A stretch of DNA of 64,000 nt, from NCBI GenBank assembly GCA_021794275.1, contig JAJYRD010000073.1, positions 17,180 through 81,179 on the forward strand, written 5' to 3'. The notes beneath the pieces are model-generated. The model had not been told where the DNA came from. It saw only the letters and a list, made by a program, of their open reading frames with translations, and did no database searches. The position numbers and the translations under genes are program-made. Within the stretch, counting starts at the first letter, position 1. Each line of letters starts with the position of its first letter. Shown here piece after piece: positions 17,966 through 27,294 of this stretch. Origin of the DNA: Pseudomonadota bacterium. Lineage in GTDB: Bacteria; Pseudomonadota; Gammaproteobacteria; Acidiferrobacterales; Acidiferrobacteraceae.

Positions 17966-19390
17966 CTAATCGCGTGGCACGCGGTGCGGGATCTGATATT
18001 TGTCGAGTAAACGGTAGAGGGTCACGCGCGAGACACCGAGCGAGCGCGCCGAGCGCGACAGGTTGCCGCCGCTCTTCTCGATCGCATCGCAAATCGCCTC
18101 GCGCTCGGCGCGCTCGCGCGCCTCGGCCAGGGTCTCCTCGACGGGCACGTCGCGGTAGGAGCCGGTATAGTCCAGGCCCAGATCCTCGGGTCCTATCAAC
18201 TGCCGCTCGCACATCACCATGGCGCGACGCACCCGATTGATGAGTTCGCGGACGTTTCCTGGCCAGTTGTGCTGGCTCAGGGCGACGAACGCGTCCCGGC
18301 TGAAGCCGCGCACCTGCGGGTTCTTTTCCGCGGCGAACATATCGAACCAGTGGCGCGCGAGGAGCGTGACGTCGCCCTCGCGGGCGCGCAAAGGCGGGAC
18401 GTCGAGATTCAAGACGTTCAGGCGATAGTAGAGATCCTCCCGGAACCGCTTTTCGCCAACCGCCTTTTCGATATTCACGTGGGTTGCGGCAATGACGCGG
18501 ATATCCGCATGCATGGTCTCCGTGCCGCCCACGCGCTCATAGGTTCCGCCTTGCAAGACCCGCAAGAGGTTCACCTGAAGATCCAGGGAAAGGTCTCCGA
18601 TCTCGTCGAGAAAGAGCGTGCCCCCCTCAGCCGCCTCGATGCGCCCGATCTTGCGTTGATGAGCGCCCGTGAAGGCCCCCTTCTCGTGACCGAACAACTC
18701 CGACTGAATCAGCTTGTCGGGCAGCGCCCCGCAGTTCACGGCCACGAACGGACGCGAAGCGCGCGATGAATGGGCGTGAATGGCGAGCGCGCACAGTTCC
18801 TTGCCCGTGCCCGTCTCTCCCTGGATCAGGACCGGGGCGTCGGACTGGCTGATCTTTGCGATCCGCCGGAACGTGGCCTTCATCGCCTGGCTTGTGCCTA
18901 TGATGTTCTTTTCAAAACGGTTCTCGGCCGATTGCTGCGGACGCACGCGGCTCAGGTTTGCCATGCCAAGCGCGTGGCCTAGGCTATGCAAAAGACGCGG
19001 CACATCGACGGGGACGACATGGAAATCGAGACAACATTCGCTTATGAGGTGATTCGCCACAGCGCTCTTCAGGAACGCGAGGTCAAGGATCGCGATCCAC
19101 CGAAACCGACTGTTTCCATAGCCAAGCAGCGTCTCAGCCTCCGCTATCTCCTTCTCGCTGGCGTCCTGAAGGCACACAATCCCCACTCCCGCCCCCAGAC
19201 GATCCATGTAGGTCCGCGCGGCACCCCACGCACCCGCGCGCGTCAGATTCCACCCGTGACCCGTGATGTCGCCCTCCCGGAACGGGAGGGTCTTCGCAGG
19301 GCAGTACACGAGCAGCGAACGTGATTCGCCGCCGAGACCAGCGCGAAATCCAAAACTTTCCGTCTTACGATCCAGCTGGTCCCCCGACAC
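17966..19390 (-). CDS. sigma54-dependent activator, VpsR-like (receiver-like, AAA+, Fis HTH)
   Basis: A 474-residue enhancer-binding protein. Residues 20-145 form a receiver-like domain of the VpsR type. Residues about 163-395 are the AAA+ domain: Walker A GETGTGKE (191-198), the sigma54-contacting GAFTGA loop (238-243), Walker B GGTLFLDEIGDL and the arginine-finger region REDLYYRLNVL. A Fis-type HTH ends the protein (LSRSARSLGVSRVTLYRLL). GTG start with AGGAGG upstream. VpsR of Vibrio is a c-di-GMP-responsive activator of biofilm matrix genes; that this one acts on the adjacent amyloid/polysaccharide operon, which has a -24/-12 promoter, is inference. It lies 39 bp after fapF, so it may be the last operon gene. 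Confidence 0.88.
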   Translation of the reverse strand: MSGDQLDRKTESFGFRAGLGGESRSLLVYCPAKTLPFREGDITGHGWNLTRAGAWGAARTYMDRLGAGVGIVCLQDASEKEIAEAETLLGYGNSRFRWIAILDLAFLKSAVANHLISECCLDFHVVPVDVPRLLHSLGHALGMANLSRVRPQQSAENRFEKNIIGTSQAMKATFRRIAKISQSDAPVLIQGETGTGKELCALAIHAHSSRASRPFVAVNCGALPDKLIQSELFGHEKGAFTGAHQRKIGRIEAAEGGTLFLDEIGDLSLDLQVNLLRVLQGGTYERVGGTETMHADIRVIAATHVNIEKAVGEKRFREDLYYRLNVLNLDVPPLRAREGDVTLLARHWFDMFAAEKNPQVRGFSRDAFVALSQHNWPGNVRELINRVRRAMVMCERQLIGPEDLGLDYTGSYRDVPVEETLAEARERAEREAICDAIEKSGGNLSRSARSLGVSRVTLYRLLDKYQIPHRVPRD

Positions 19391-19429
19391 CCCGCCTACC
19401 TCCTCCGTTTTTCTTCCTGTCTCGCCACG

Positions 19430-20506
19430 CTAGAACATCGTCGGTACGGTCAGGCTGAGATCGATATTGGGCGCGTCCTTCGTAAGCCCCACCCCCAGGT
19501 TCGTGACCACCGTCACCCTACGACTGTCCGCATAAGACATACCAACGTTCAGGACGGCGGCATTGCCGCTGCTTCCGACGACCGACTGCCAAGCCCCCCC
19601 TTGGGGCTTGATCCGGGTCGCCGCAATAAAGGTCTCGTCCACGGACAGGGTCAAACTCACGCGCCGGTTCAGGGCGAAAGCGGTCCCGCCCCCAAGACTG
19701 AAGGAATTCCCGCCCGCCACCTGCCCTGGCTGGGGAATGTTCGTGCTTGCGATGTTGCTGAAACCCCGCGGCAGGTTGTAGGTGTAGCTCAGACTTCCGA
19801 ACAGGATCGCGGGGCTCGCCGGCTTTATGAACGACAAACCCGTGGAGACCGACCACAGGCCGTTGCCCGTCGGTAAGGACTGGGGATAGCTCAAGTTGTT
19901 ATTTTGGGGTTGCGTGACGACCGGGATGCCGTAGGGACTGCGGCCGGTCGGCGCCTTGGCAGTCAGGTTCCATACGGTGGCAGACCCACCCTGACTCCCC
20001 GAAAGCTGGTAGTAAAGCGATGCGCTCGCATCGCCGATCTCCCCTTTGTTTTGTACATCCTGCTGACTCGCCTGCAGGCTCGAGCTACCCGCGCCGACCG
20101 ATTCATAGGTACTCTGCCGGGCAAGATAGGGGACCGTGAGGGACAGCTCAAAGTCGTTGGTCGGCGCGTAGCTTGCCTGGAGCGACAAGGTCTCGATATT
20201 ACTCTGCACCTTGCTCACGTTGATTTGGCCCAGAAAGATCGCCCCCAGGGCGAGAAACCCGTTCAAGGTCAGGGAATTGCTATCCGAATAGGCGTAGCTT
20301 ATGCCCGGCTGGAGGATGAGCTGCCCGGCCTTGAACAAGGCGTTTTGTTGGCGGTAGACCGCCTGAACACTTTCCTGGGCCTTCGGTTTATGCTGGACGC
20401 CGAGCGCGCCCTGGGGCGACGAGGAGGCCCACACGGGCTGTGCCACGACGAACGCCACGACAAGCCCCCACGAAACGGAACCACTCTTCCGTGCGCGCAC
20501 GGTCAT
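19430..20506 (-). CDS. fapF: FapF-like outer-membrane amyloid secretion pore
   Basis: 358 residues with signal peptide. After a short Gln-rich helical segment (VQAVYRQQNALFKAGQ) comes a beta-barrel with LILQPGISYAYSDSNSLTLN, LALGAIFLGQINV and a C-terminal LSLTVPTMF strand. This is the pattern of FapF, the trimeric pore that exports Fap amyloid subunits. The usual plug and coiled-coil part appears short. AAGGAG lies almost on the ATG at 20506, so the GTG at 20500 may be the true start. It is separated from fapB-E by five polysaccharide-type genes, which is unusual. Confidence 0.78.
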   Translation of the reverse strand: MTVRARKSGSVSWGLVVAFVVAQPVWASSSPQGALGVQHKPKAQESVQAVYRQQNALFKAGQLILQPGISYAYSDSNSLTLNGFLALGAIFLGQINVSKVQSNIETLSLQASYAPTNDFELSLTVPYLARQSTYESVGAGSSSLQASQQDVQNKGEIGDASASLYYQLSGSQGGSATVWNLTAKAPTGRSPYGIPVVTQPQNNNLSYPQSLPTGNGLWSVSTGLSFIKPASPAILFGSLSYTYNLPRGFSNIASTNIPQPGQVAGGNSFSLGGGTAFALNRRVSLTLSVDETFIAATRIKPQGGAWQSVVGSSGNAAVLNVGMSYADSRRVTVVTNLGVGLTKDAPNIDLSLTVPTMF

Positions 20507-20580
20507 TCTCCTTAAGCTGGCGTGGCGGGGATCGACACCCGGACCGGTGCCCGCCCCCTATTTATAGTTTTGTTATTCTT

Positions 20581-21534
20581 TCACTTATATCTAACAACTC
20601 CGCGCCGAGATGCGTGTAATGCGCCGTGGATCACCGCGGGAGCCAGTATCTCGACGTCCTCCCCGACCACGGACGCAGGCGCCTCGGGGCGCCCGATCTC
20701 GCACCCTTCCCCGATCCGGATGCCGCCTTCGGCGACGATTGGTCCCCAGATCGCGCAACGCGGGCCTATAACGATGCCGCCTTCGCATACGAGCGCGCCC
20801 TCTATGACGCTGCCGGCCCCCACCTCGAGGAGCCGACGCGCCTTGATGGATCCACGCCGTTTCGTTCCTGGAACGAGCGTTACCGCTTCGCGAGCCACCG
20901 TGTCCGCGTCCGCCACCCCCCGCGGCAGCGTTCTGCGTACCCCGCGTTGTGCATGGCCCAACAGAATGGTCGGCGCCGTCATCGATGCGAACTCGCATGG
21001 CGCGTCGATCTTTATCGTTTTATTGGCCGAGGCGCGGCCGAGGATGCGGCAATTGCCTTCCACCTCGAGGTCGGCGTCGGCGTGACACCAACGAATGATC
21101 GTGGAATTCCAGTTCAGATGCAAGGTGTCTGCCGCATAGAGGGCGCGATAGATGCCGTCTTCGCCGGTACGCAAAGACCCTTCGCACGCTACCTCTTTGT
21201 GGCAGGCGAGCGACGCCGGCAAGGCCAGATCGCCGAAGGAGTAACTCATCTTGTTCGCGCACCCCGCCGGCGCCTGCCGCATGGACGCAGGCAACACCAA
21301 AAGTGGCTCGCCGTCCACTCGATATTCGGCGACCGCGGTTACGGGTTGCGCGACCAGCATAAGATGCGCGCGCAACTTCGCGATCAGGCTCCGGGCGAAA
21401 TGATCCGGCGCATAGGCGGCCTCCGATAGCGGCGGGGGCCCGAGGGCATCCCTGCGACGCAGGAAAAGCCCCGCAGTCGGTATGAAAGGAAGGGCAAATA
21501 CCATAAATGTCGCTGCAATCAATAGGGCTAGCAT
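20581..21534 (-). CDS. membrane-anchored beta-helix (bactofilin/hexapeptide-like) protein
   Basis: 317 residues with an N-terminal membrane segment (LLIAATFMVFALPFIPTAGLF). The C-terminal half shows regular short turns typical of a right- or left-handed beta-helix, as in bactofilins (polymer-forming cytoskeletal proteins) or hexapeptide transferases: VGAGSVIEGALVCEGGIVIG, RCAIWGPIVAEGGIRIGEGC. No catalytic His of acetyltransferases is obvious. Encoded 10 bp after the GT2 synthase. It may scaffold the synthase or modify the glycan; function unknown. Confidence 0.65.
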   Translation of the reverse strand: MLALLIAATFMVFALPFIPTAGLFLRRRDALGPPPLSEAAYAPDHFARSLIAKLRAHLMLVAQPVTAVAEYRVDGEPLLVLPASMRQAPAGCANKMSYSFGDLALPASLACHKEVACEGSLRTGEDGIYRALYAADTLHLNWNSTIIRWCHADADLEVEGNCRILGRASANKTIKIDAPCEFASMTAPTILLGHAQRGVRRTLPRGVADADTVAREAVTLVPGTKRRGSIKARRLLEVGAGSVIEGALVCEGGIVIGPRCAIWGPIVAEGGIRIGEGCEIGRPEAPASVVGEDVEILAPAVIHGALHASRRGVVRYK

Positions 21535-21543
21535 GGTATATCC

Positions 21544-22887
21544 TCAGGGTCCTACGGGCGCGACTGGATCCGTCGCGCTCTTGCGGTCCCGGTAGCGGGG
21601 CGTCTTGTGCCAGCGGACCCGCCCTGGACGCACGACGTCGCCGAGCGCCCTGAAAAAGCCGGCCGTTGCAGCGTAGGTGGAGACGAAGAAGCCGATAAGG
21701 ATCAGTGGCACGCCCTTGACCTTGTCGCGCTCGCCGTCCAGACGCAAGGCCGCAGCGATCTCATAGAAGGCCGCGGCATTGCCGAAGGTGCCGTAGCTCA
21801 CGACCGCCAGCATGAGCAAAAGGCCGCTGCCGTTGTCACCGCAGAGCCAGAGGACATACAGCACGAGCCAGCCGAGCAAGAGGATGGGGGCCATGGCGTA
21901 GATCCCGAGCAGGAGCGCCCCGTCGAAGCGCTCTCGCCGTGTCGCATACGGCGACCGCAGAAGCGGCAGCAGATGGCGAAACAATGCCTGATTGTGCCCC
22001 TGTGACCATCGGCGCAGCTGGCGATAGCGGGCATGCCATGACTCCACGACCTCTTCGTAACACTCCGAGCGGTTTTGGTAGGCAACCCTCCAGCCGGCAA
22101 TGGCAAGCCGATAGGTTATATCAGTGTCCTCGGCCAAAGCGTAGGGATTCCAACCTCCAACAGCCTGCAGGGCCGAGACGCGTACGCCCCCCACTGTCCC
22201 GCCAAACTGGGGAATCAGACGCAGGTTCGCGCGCGCCTGTTGGTCCACCTGGTAGCCGCCGGAGCGCTCCAATTCGAGCAGATGCGTAAGGAGATTAGTG
22301 TCGCTGTTGTAGGGGACCACGCGCCCCATGACCCCGCCTACCTCGGGATCGAAGAAGGGTGCCACGAGCTGCTTTACGAGGCCTGGGCCCGGCAGGTAGT
22401 CGGCGTCGAAGACCAGCGCGATATCGCCCGCTACCAGCGCCGTGGCATCGACCAGGGCTGCGGCCTTGCCCGGCATTGCATCCTTGGCCCTGTGCAGCAC
22501 CTCGATGCGACCCGGATGGACGCGGGCGAAGGCATCAAGGATCTCCGCCGTCCGGTCCACGGAACGATCGTCGACGCAGAGGATCTTCAGGCGTTCGGCC
22601 GGATAGTCCACCGCCACCACCCGCTCGAGGATCTGCTCTATGACCTGCTCCTCGTTGTGGGCGGGAATGATGACCGTCACCGGAGGCCAATCAGCCTGGG
22701 TGATATCGAGATAGAGATGGCGTTGGCGACCAAAGAGACGGTTCACGGTGAAGAAAAGATGGCGGACCGTATAAAAGAGGACCACTGACACGATGACAAG
22801 CGCGATCGGCTGCAGGAGCGCGATCAGGCCCGCATGCGCCTGCCAGGCGCGGGCGGCCAGAGATAGAGCGGCCGCGCCCCTACTCAT
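21544..22887 (-). CDS. processive family-2 glycosyltransferase (polysaccharide synthase)
   Basis: 447 residues. A membrane segment at the N-terminus is followed by the GT-A domain: VTVIIPAHNEE, CVDDRS, the Mg-binding FDADYLPG, the acceptor/base motif AEDTD and the processivity motif QLRRWSQG. Three to four C-terminal membrane helices follow. This is the layout of cellulose, hyaluronan and poly-GlcNAc synthases. E. coli YaiP, encoded near yaiO, is a comparable protein. With the UDP-GlcNAc 2-epimerase encoded upstream, the product may contain GlcNAc or ManNAc (inference). It overlaps the preceding membrane-protein gene by 8 bp. Confidence 0.88.
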   Translation of the reverse strand: MSRGAAALSLAARAWQAHAGLIALLQPIALVIVSVVLFYTVRHLFFTVNRLFGRQRHLYLDITQADWPPVTVIIPAHNEEQVIEQILERVVAVDYPAERLKILCVDDRSVDRTAEILDAFARVHPGRIEVLHRAKDAMPGKAAALVDATALVAGDIALVFDADYLPGPGLVKQLVAPFFDPEVGGVMGRVVPYNSDTNLLTHLLELERSGGYQVDQQARANLRLIPQFGGTVGGVRVSALQAVGGWNPYALAEDTDITYRLAIAGWRVAYQNRSECYEEVVESWHARYRQLRRWSQGHNQALFRHLLPLLRSPYATRRERFDGALLLGIYAMAPILLLGWLVLYVLWLCGDNGSGLLLMLAVVSYGTFGNAAAFYEIAAALRLDGERDKVKGVPLILIGFFVSTYAATAGFFRALGDVVRPGRVRWHKTPRYRDRKSATDPVAPVGP

Positions 22888-23689
22888 AACGCGACCTCCA
22901 ACTCATACCCCAGGAATAGACCGCCACAAGACCCATCACGTCCAGCAGAATACCCGCAAGCAAAAATAAGGTCGGTAGGGCTACGAGGCCTAAGCTTCTG
23001 ACTGCGAAGGCCTGTAGACAAAACTGGCATGGAAGGGCCACGGCAAGCCATGTAAGCGCAACGAGCGTGAGGGCGATCTTTTTGGTCACGCTGAAATCCA
23101 GCGGGTAATAGATGGCCATGAACATAAGCGGGGTCACGACCATGAGCGCAAGCCCCATGAGCAGCATGGATTGGATGTAGCCCACGAGGACGTAGGGGAA
23201 CGGCGTGAGCAAAGGCGTGAAGGCCGCGGCGCCCACGACAAACACCACGGCCAAGGTAAAGAGCGCGAGCGCAAGAGGGAGATGGCGGCGGCGCAGAAAC
23301 AGGGCCATGAGCAGATCGACCACAAGCAGCGCGGCGCATATCATCCAGGCCTCACGCGTGGGGGATGTGGCGGCGAGGTCGGGGACCGGGATCGCAAGGT
23401 TCGCGCGCCAAGGTAGGGCGTACGGGACCAGTATGACCTTTACGACAGGCGCCGCCTGGCCGCACCAAAAGGCCTCGATGGCGCCCCACAAGGGCAGAAT
23501 GATCGGCCGTGCCAGGAGCCCGACAGCCAGAGCGAATAGTGGGCCCATGAGCAGGGAAGGGCGCCGCCAGCCCTGCTCGCGCGGCATAATGCGCAAGCCC
23601 CGGTGGGCGGGAATCAGGCCGCCGCGCCAACCCTCGATGGGGATCACCCGACGCACGCCGGGGTCCTGGTCAGAAATGGTAGAAGACAC
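22880..23689 (-). CDS. uncharacterised multi-pass membrane protein of the matrix operon
   Basis: 269 residues with about six to seven hydrophobic helices (for example LLVVDLLMALFL, LALALFTLAVVFVVGAAAF, ALTWLAVALPCQFCL). No motif is recognised. It starts with GTG at 23689 inside the end of the YaiO-like gene and overlaps the glycosyltransferase gene at its 3' end, so it is translationally coupled on both sides. The position suggests a partner of the glycosyltransferase in polymer synthesis or export. Confidence 0.65.
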   Translation of the reverse strand: MSSTISDQDPGVRRVIPIEGWRGGLIPAHRGLRIMPREQGWRRPSLLMGPLFALAVGLLARPIILPLWGAIEAFWCGQAAPVVKVILVPYALPWRANLAIPVPDLAATSPTREAWMICAALLVVDLLMALFLRRRHLPLALALFTLAVVFVVGAAAFTPLLTPFPYVLVGYIQSMLLMGLALMVVTPLMFMAIYYPLDFSVTKKIALTLVALTWLAVALPCQFCLQAFAVRSLGLVALPTLFLLAGILLDVMGLVAVYSWGMSWRSRYE

Positions 23690-24449
23690 CTATGGATCCT
23701 CCGGTCTGCCGGTAGTAGGGGCTTGCGAAACGCTCCGCGGATAGGTCGGTGCCCCAGTGGAGGCCGAGCCATTGCCGCCAGGCGACGGACAGCGTGTGGC
23801 TACGGAAACCCACAAGCGCGGCAAGCGCACCAATTGGGAGATAGGCCTCCGTGCCCCAACCGTAACGAAGCGTCACCTCACTCCATCCGCCGTGGTCGTA
23901 AGAAACCGCCACGAAACTCCTTTGTGCCCGGACTGCGCCCGGGTTGCTGGTCACCCAGGAGTGTCCGGCCATCGCGACCCAATGCGCGGGAAAATAGGCC
24001 GTGAGATTGGCCCAGCCGCTGCGGTCATCGTGACCGTCCCGAAAACGAATGCCGGTGTAACCGGCCGTCGCCACCAAGCGCTTGTCAGCCAGAGCCTTGT
24101 AGGAAAGGCTCGTGTCGATGCGATCCTTAGGCACAACGTTCGAGGTCGTACTCGCGGCCATACTTAGATAACCGTACCAGCGCGGGGCGAAGGTCCGCGT
24201 GACGCCAAATACGCCGTAGCTCTCCTCGTAGCCGAAGATGCGGGCATGGTCGACCTCCCAATCCCATATGGTGTGTGATCCCTCACCGAACACCCCCTTC
24301 ACATAGAGGCCCTCGAAACGGCCATAGCCATGGGTCAATTGATAGTACGAGCCGCCTGCCCCCACCCATCCATGACCGAAGGCGACGGACGGGAAAACAA
24401 CGGCAAGCGCCGCCACGAACGCCCCGACGCGATATCGCCTCCTTTTCAT
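23670..24449 (-). CDS. YaiO-like outer-membrane beta-barrel protein
   Basis: 259 residues with signal peptide (RVGAFVAALAVVFPSVAFG) and many amphipathic strands, ending in GSIGVFYHF with the C-terminal aromatic. The pattern WVGAGGSYYQLTHGYGRFEGLYV and ATAGYTGIRFRDGHDDRS fits the YaiO family. YaiO-type barrels are found beside polysaccharide synthases and probably serve export or docking at the outer membrane. The start overlaps the wecB stop (ATGA). An open frame upstream to 24785 is not protein-like and lies within wecB. Confidence 0.75.
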   Translation of the reverse strand: MKRRRYRVGAFVAALAVVFPSVAFGHGWVGAGGSYYQLTHGYGRFEGLYVKGVFGEGSHTIWDWEVDHARIFGYEESYGVFGVTRTFAPRWYGYLSMAASTTSNVVPKDRIDTSLSYKALADKRLVATAGYTGIRFRDGHDDRSGWANLTAYFPAHWVAMAGHSWVTSNPGAVRAQRSFVAVSYDHGGWSEVTLRYGWGTEAYLPIGALAALVGFRSHTLSVAWRQWLGLHWGTDLSAERFASPYYRQTGGSIGVFYHF

Positions 24450-25618
24450 GACGCGGCGACCGGTCGGGCGCGACCCGTGCCGCCGCGCGCCGACGAGGAC
24501 AGGGCGCGCCCCCGCCAGGTCTTGGTAAGGACCGATGCAATCCGGCGCCCCGCGGTGCCGTCCCCGAAGGGGGAATGGGTGGGGCGCATCGCCTCCCACC
24601 TTTCCGGGGAACGATGGAGACGGCCGATCTCCGCCTCTATGCGGCGTGCATCGGCTCCCACCAAGCGCCCTGCGCCACAGCTCACGACCTCGGGCCGCTC
24701 GGTCTGTCGGCGCGCGATCAGAACCGGCACACGCACGCTCGCCGCTTCTTCCTGCAGGCCTCCGGAGTCGGTTACAACCAGCCACGCGTCCCTGAGCGCC
24801 CGCAACATGTCAGGATAAGTCAGCGCGTTGGACAGAGACACGCGTTTGCGGGCGTCCGCCGGCAGGCCCAGCCAGGTCGCCTTGACGGCCGCCGCGACTT
24901 CAGGGTTCGGGTGGAGCGGCCAGAGCACGGTCACGTCAGCGAAGCGCTCCACGACACGCCTCATGGCGCGCCCGATCTCGTTGATCCCCGCCCCCCAATT
25001 CTCCCGGCGATGGGCGGTCACGACGATGAGGCGCTCGGACGCAGACCTCCACCTGCCAGGTCGCGCCTCCAGCCGGGCGTAACCGAAGAGGGCCGCGTCG
25101 ACGACGGTATTGCCAGTCAACGTGATGGCCTTTAAGGGGACGCCCTCCTTACGCAGGTAAGCCTGGGCAAGCGGTGTGGGTGCGAAATGCCAGGTGGCCA
25201 TGCGCGTGATGAGTCGGCGGTTCATCTCCTCCGGAAAGGGCTCGTCCGCGTCGCCGGAGCGCAGACCCGCCTCCACATGCGCGACCGGCACCTTGTGGTA
25301 AAAACCGAGCAACGCGCCGACGAAGGCGGTGGTGGTATCCCCCTGGACCACCACGACATCGGGGGCCACCTCCATCACAATCGGATCGAGCCGGGCCAAG
25401 AGTCGCGCACTCAGCTCGGCAAGCCCAGATCCGCGCCGGCCGAGACTCACGGTCGCAAACGGCCGCACCTCCAAAAACCGACAGAGCTCCGATATCGCCG
25501 CCACATGTTGTCCGCTATGGACAAGAAAGACCTCGCAGCCCAACGCCTCGAGGGCATGAACAACGCTGGCCGTCTTGATGATCTCCGGCCGCGTCCCTGT
25601 CAATATCAAAATCCGCAT
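24446..25618 (-). CDS. wecB: UDP-N-acetylglucosamine 2-epimerase (non-hydrolysing)
   Basis: Interconverts UDP-GlcNAc and UDP-ManNAc. 390 residues; it begins MRILILTGTRPEIIK. Conserved motifs are VQGDTTTAF, HVEAGLRSGD, FPEEMNRRL, VTAHRRENWG, LHPNPEV and TDSGGLQEEA. The ATG at 25618 is preferred over an upstream open frame because the Rossmann beta-strand starts there. It lies 156 bp after fapE and overlaps the YaiO-like gene by 4 bp. It links the amyloid genes to the polysaccharide genes. Confidence 0.93.
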   Translation of the reverse strand: MRILILTGTRPEIIKTASVVHALEALGCEVFLVHSGQHVAAISELCRFLEVRPFATVSLGRRGSGLAELSARLLARLDPIVMEVAPDVVVVQGDTTTAFVGALLGFYHKVPVAHVEAGLRSGDADEPFPEEMNRRLITRMATWHFAPTPLAQAYLRKEGVPLKAITLTGNTVVDAALFGYARLEARPGRWRSASERLIVVTAHRRENWGAGINEIGRAMRRVVERFADVTVLWPLHPNPEVAAAVKATWLGLPADARKRVSLSNALTYPDMLRALRDAWLVVTDSGGLQEEAASVRVPVLIARRQTERPEVVSCGAGRLVGADARRIEAEIGRLHRSPERWEAMRPTHSPFGDGTAGRRIASVLTKTWRGRALSSSARGGTGRARPVAAS

Positions 25619-25774
25619 CAGCTCCCCGTCGTTGGAGGATCGTGGCCACACATCGCCGCACATCCCCACGACCCCCTCCTCCGCTGATCCACAACGCATA
25701 CGTCTACCCCGAAATGCCCCGCCACCGTGGCCGGCCACCTCTATGGGTGCGCGGCTATCCACGATCGGCGGATG

Positions 25775-26557
25775 TCAAAGCCCCTTCATGGTCCCAAGGA
25801 TCGCGCCGATCTGCGCGGCGGAGAACCCCCCCGAGCGCGCAAGCCCTACGCTCAAGCTCATCTGGTTCATGACATTGTTGGCGCTCGACAAGACCTGTGC
25901 GGTTTGCGCCAAACCTTGCGCGCCCAAGGTCTGCTGGATGATCCCCTGCCCCGGCACGTTCACTGCCACGATCACGGAATCACCATTGAACACCACCTGG
26001 CCTTGCGCATCGGCGTTGGCCACGGCGAGATTCGCCGGCCCCCCGCCCGGACTGCCCGCGTCGAACCCAGATCCAGCCGCCCCCACACTGATCACGGCCG
26101 TGTTCTTTATGACGTTGTCATTGCCTGTGGTCTGTATGCCCTGACCGATACCGGAGACGCCGGCGACCGGATCCCCTTTGATGGCCCCCGTGCCTTGTAA
26201 GGCCGGACTGCCCGTTCCCGCGGCCTTGGTCGAAAAACTGTGCAGGGTAAGGTGTGGTCGCCCGCCGCCATCGATGCCTAAGCCAAGCGTCGTGCCCACG
26301 GCAAGGCTCGACCCGTTCGCCTGCGTCCAGCGACTCACCATCTGGAGGCCAAAATAGACCACGCCCCCCGACGCCACGTAGCGACCGCGCAACGCGGAAA
26401 GCGCGTGGGCCGAAAGCGGTATCCGATCCGTGATGAGGCCTAGATCGGGGGCAAAGAGCGTGGCCGCCTGGACTGAGACTGCCATGGCGCAAAAGGCGCC
26501 CCCTATTACCATCCGGACTACAGCCCGTAGACTCCACTCGCTCTTCCTCTTGTCCAT
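25775..26557 (-). CDS. fapE: FapE-like minor fibre component
   Basis: 260 residues with signal peptide (RMVIGGAFCAMAVSVQA). The N-terminal part has GGVVYFGLQMVSRWTQANG and TTLGLGIDGGGRP, the C-terminal part is low-complexity and Asn/Gln/Gly-rich (GQGIQTTGNDNVIKN, QQTLGAQGLAQTAQ), as in FapE. FapE is a minor component of Fap fibres and is exported through FapF. The start at 26557 has GGAG upstream; the gene follows fapD by 34 bp. Confidence 0.78.
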   Translation of the reverse strand: MDKRKSEWSLRAVVRMVIGGAFCAMAVSVQAATLFAPDLGLITDRIPLSAHALSALRGRYVASGGVVYFGLQMVSRWTQANGSSLAVGTTLGLGIDGGGRPHLTLHSFSTKAAGTGSPALQGTGAIKGDPVAGVSGIGQGIQTTGNDNVIKNTAVISVGAAGSGFDAGSPGGGPANLAVANADAQGQVVFNGDSVIVAVNVPGQGIIQQTLGAQGLAQTAQVLSSANNVMNQMSLSVGLARSGGFSAAQIGAILGTMKGL

Positions 26558-26591
26558 ACCGCTCCTTCGCATCTGATCAGGAAGTCCTTCA

Positions 26592-27278
26592 TCAAAAATC
26601 GGTGGCGGGGATGAAACCAAAGTCCCGCAGATTTCGCGCCTCGTTCCTTTCCATAGCCGCCATCAGACCATGCACTCGTACCGCCTTCATGCCCTGACGC
26701 AGAGGTGTGGCCTTGTCGTAGTGAGGACCCATGACGATAAAAACGACATCGTCCCAATCCTTCACGAAGCGGGCGACCGGAAGGCTGCGGTCGCCCAACG
26801 CGGGATCGGCTAGATAGGCCCGGCCCCGCACCACCCCCCGCAACACCACGAAATGCTCGTAACCCTCGATATTGAGCAACACCACCACCGGCACCCGAAG
26901 CTTTGTCAGCAAAACCGGCGGCACCTTGTAGCCGGCGCCATGCAGTCCAAGCTGGGAGAGGTAGCGAGCCATATCCAGCATCGAAAATCCCTTCTGCTGT
27001 ACCACCTGGCGGTTGCTTACCTTAAGCATCCCGACGATCACCTGGTCCTCCGACAGATGCCGGCCATAGGCAAAATCGACGAGGGTGGCAAGCGCCGCGG
27101 CCCCGCAGCTATAGTCGGTGTGCTGGCGTACCACCGCCCGGAACTTCCGGGCCTGCATGCTGGCAACGTGCGTAATGAGCGGCACGCCCCCGAATCCGTT
27201 GACGACGATCGTGCCCGCCTGCGCCAGAGCCGGCATCATGGCAAGCCCCATGATCCACAGTCGAAGACGATACGGCAT
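26592..27278 (-). CDS. fapD: FapD, C39-family cysteine peptidase of the amyloid operon
   Basis: 228 residues with signal peptide. A papain-like C39 domain shows oxyanion Gln52 and catalytic Cys58 in RQHTDYSCGAAALATL, His142 in GYEHFVVLRG and Asp158 in YLADPALGD. FapD is required for secretion of Fap subunits and is thought to act in the periplasm. It lies behind an intrinsic terminator at the end of fapC, so its expression should be lower than that of the major subunit. Confidence 0.9.
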   Translation of the reverse strand: MPYRLRLWIMGLAMMPALAQAGTIVVNGFGGVPLITHVASMQARKFRAVVRQHTDYSCGAAALATLVDFAYGRHLSEDQVIVGMLKVSNRQVVQQKGFSMLDMARYLSQLGLHGAGYKVPPVLLTKLRVPVVVLLNIEGYEHFVVLRGVVRGRAYLADPALGDRSLPVARFVKDWDDVVFIVMGPHYDKATPLRQGMKAVRVHGLMAAMERNEARNLRDFGFIPATDF

Positions 27279-27294
27279 CTTTTTTCCCTTCTTT

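Noticed and set aside
25719..25745. GTGGCCGGCCAC palindrome between fapE and wecB as a terminator
   Set aside because: A short GC palindrome without T run; the genes on both sides look co-transcribed.
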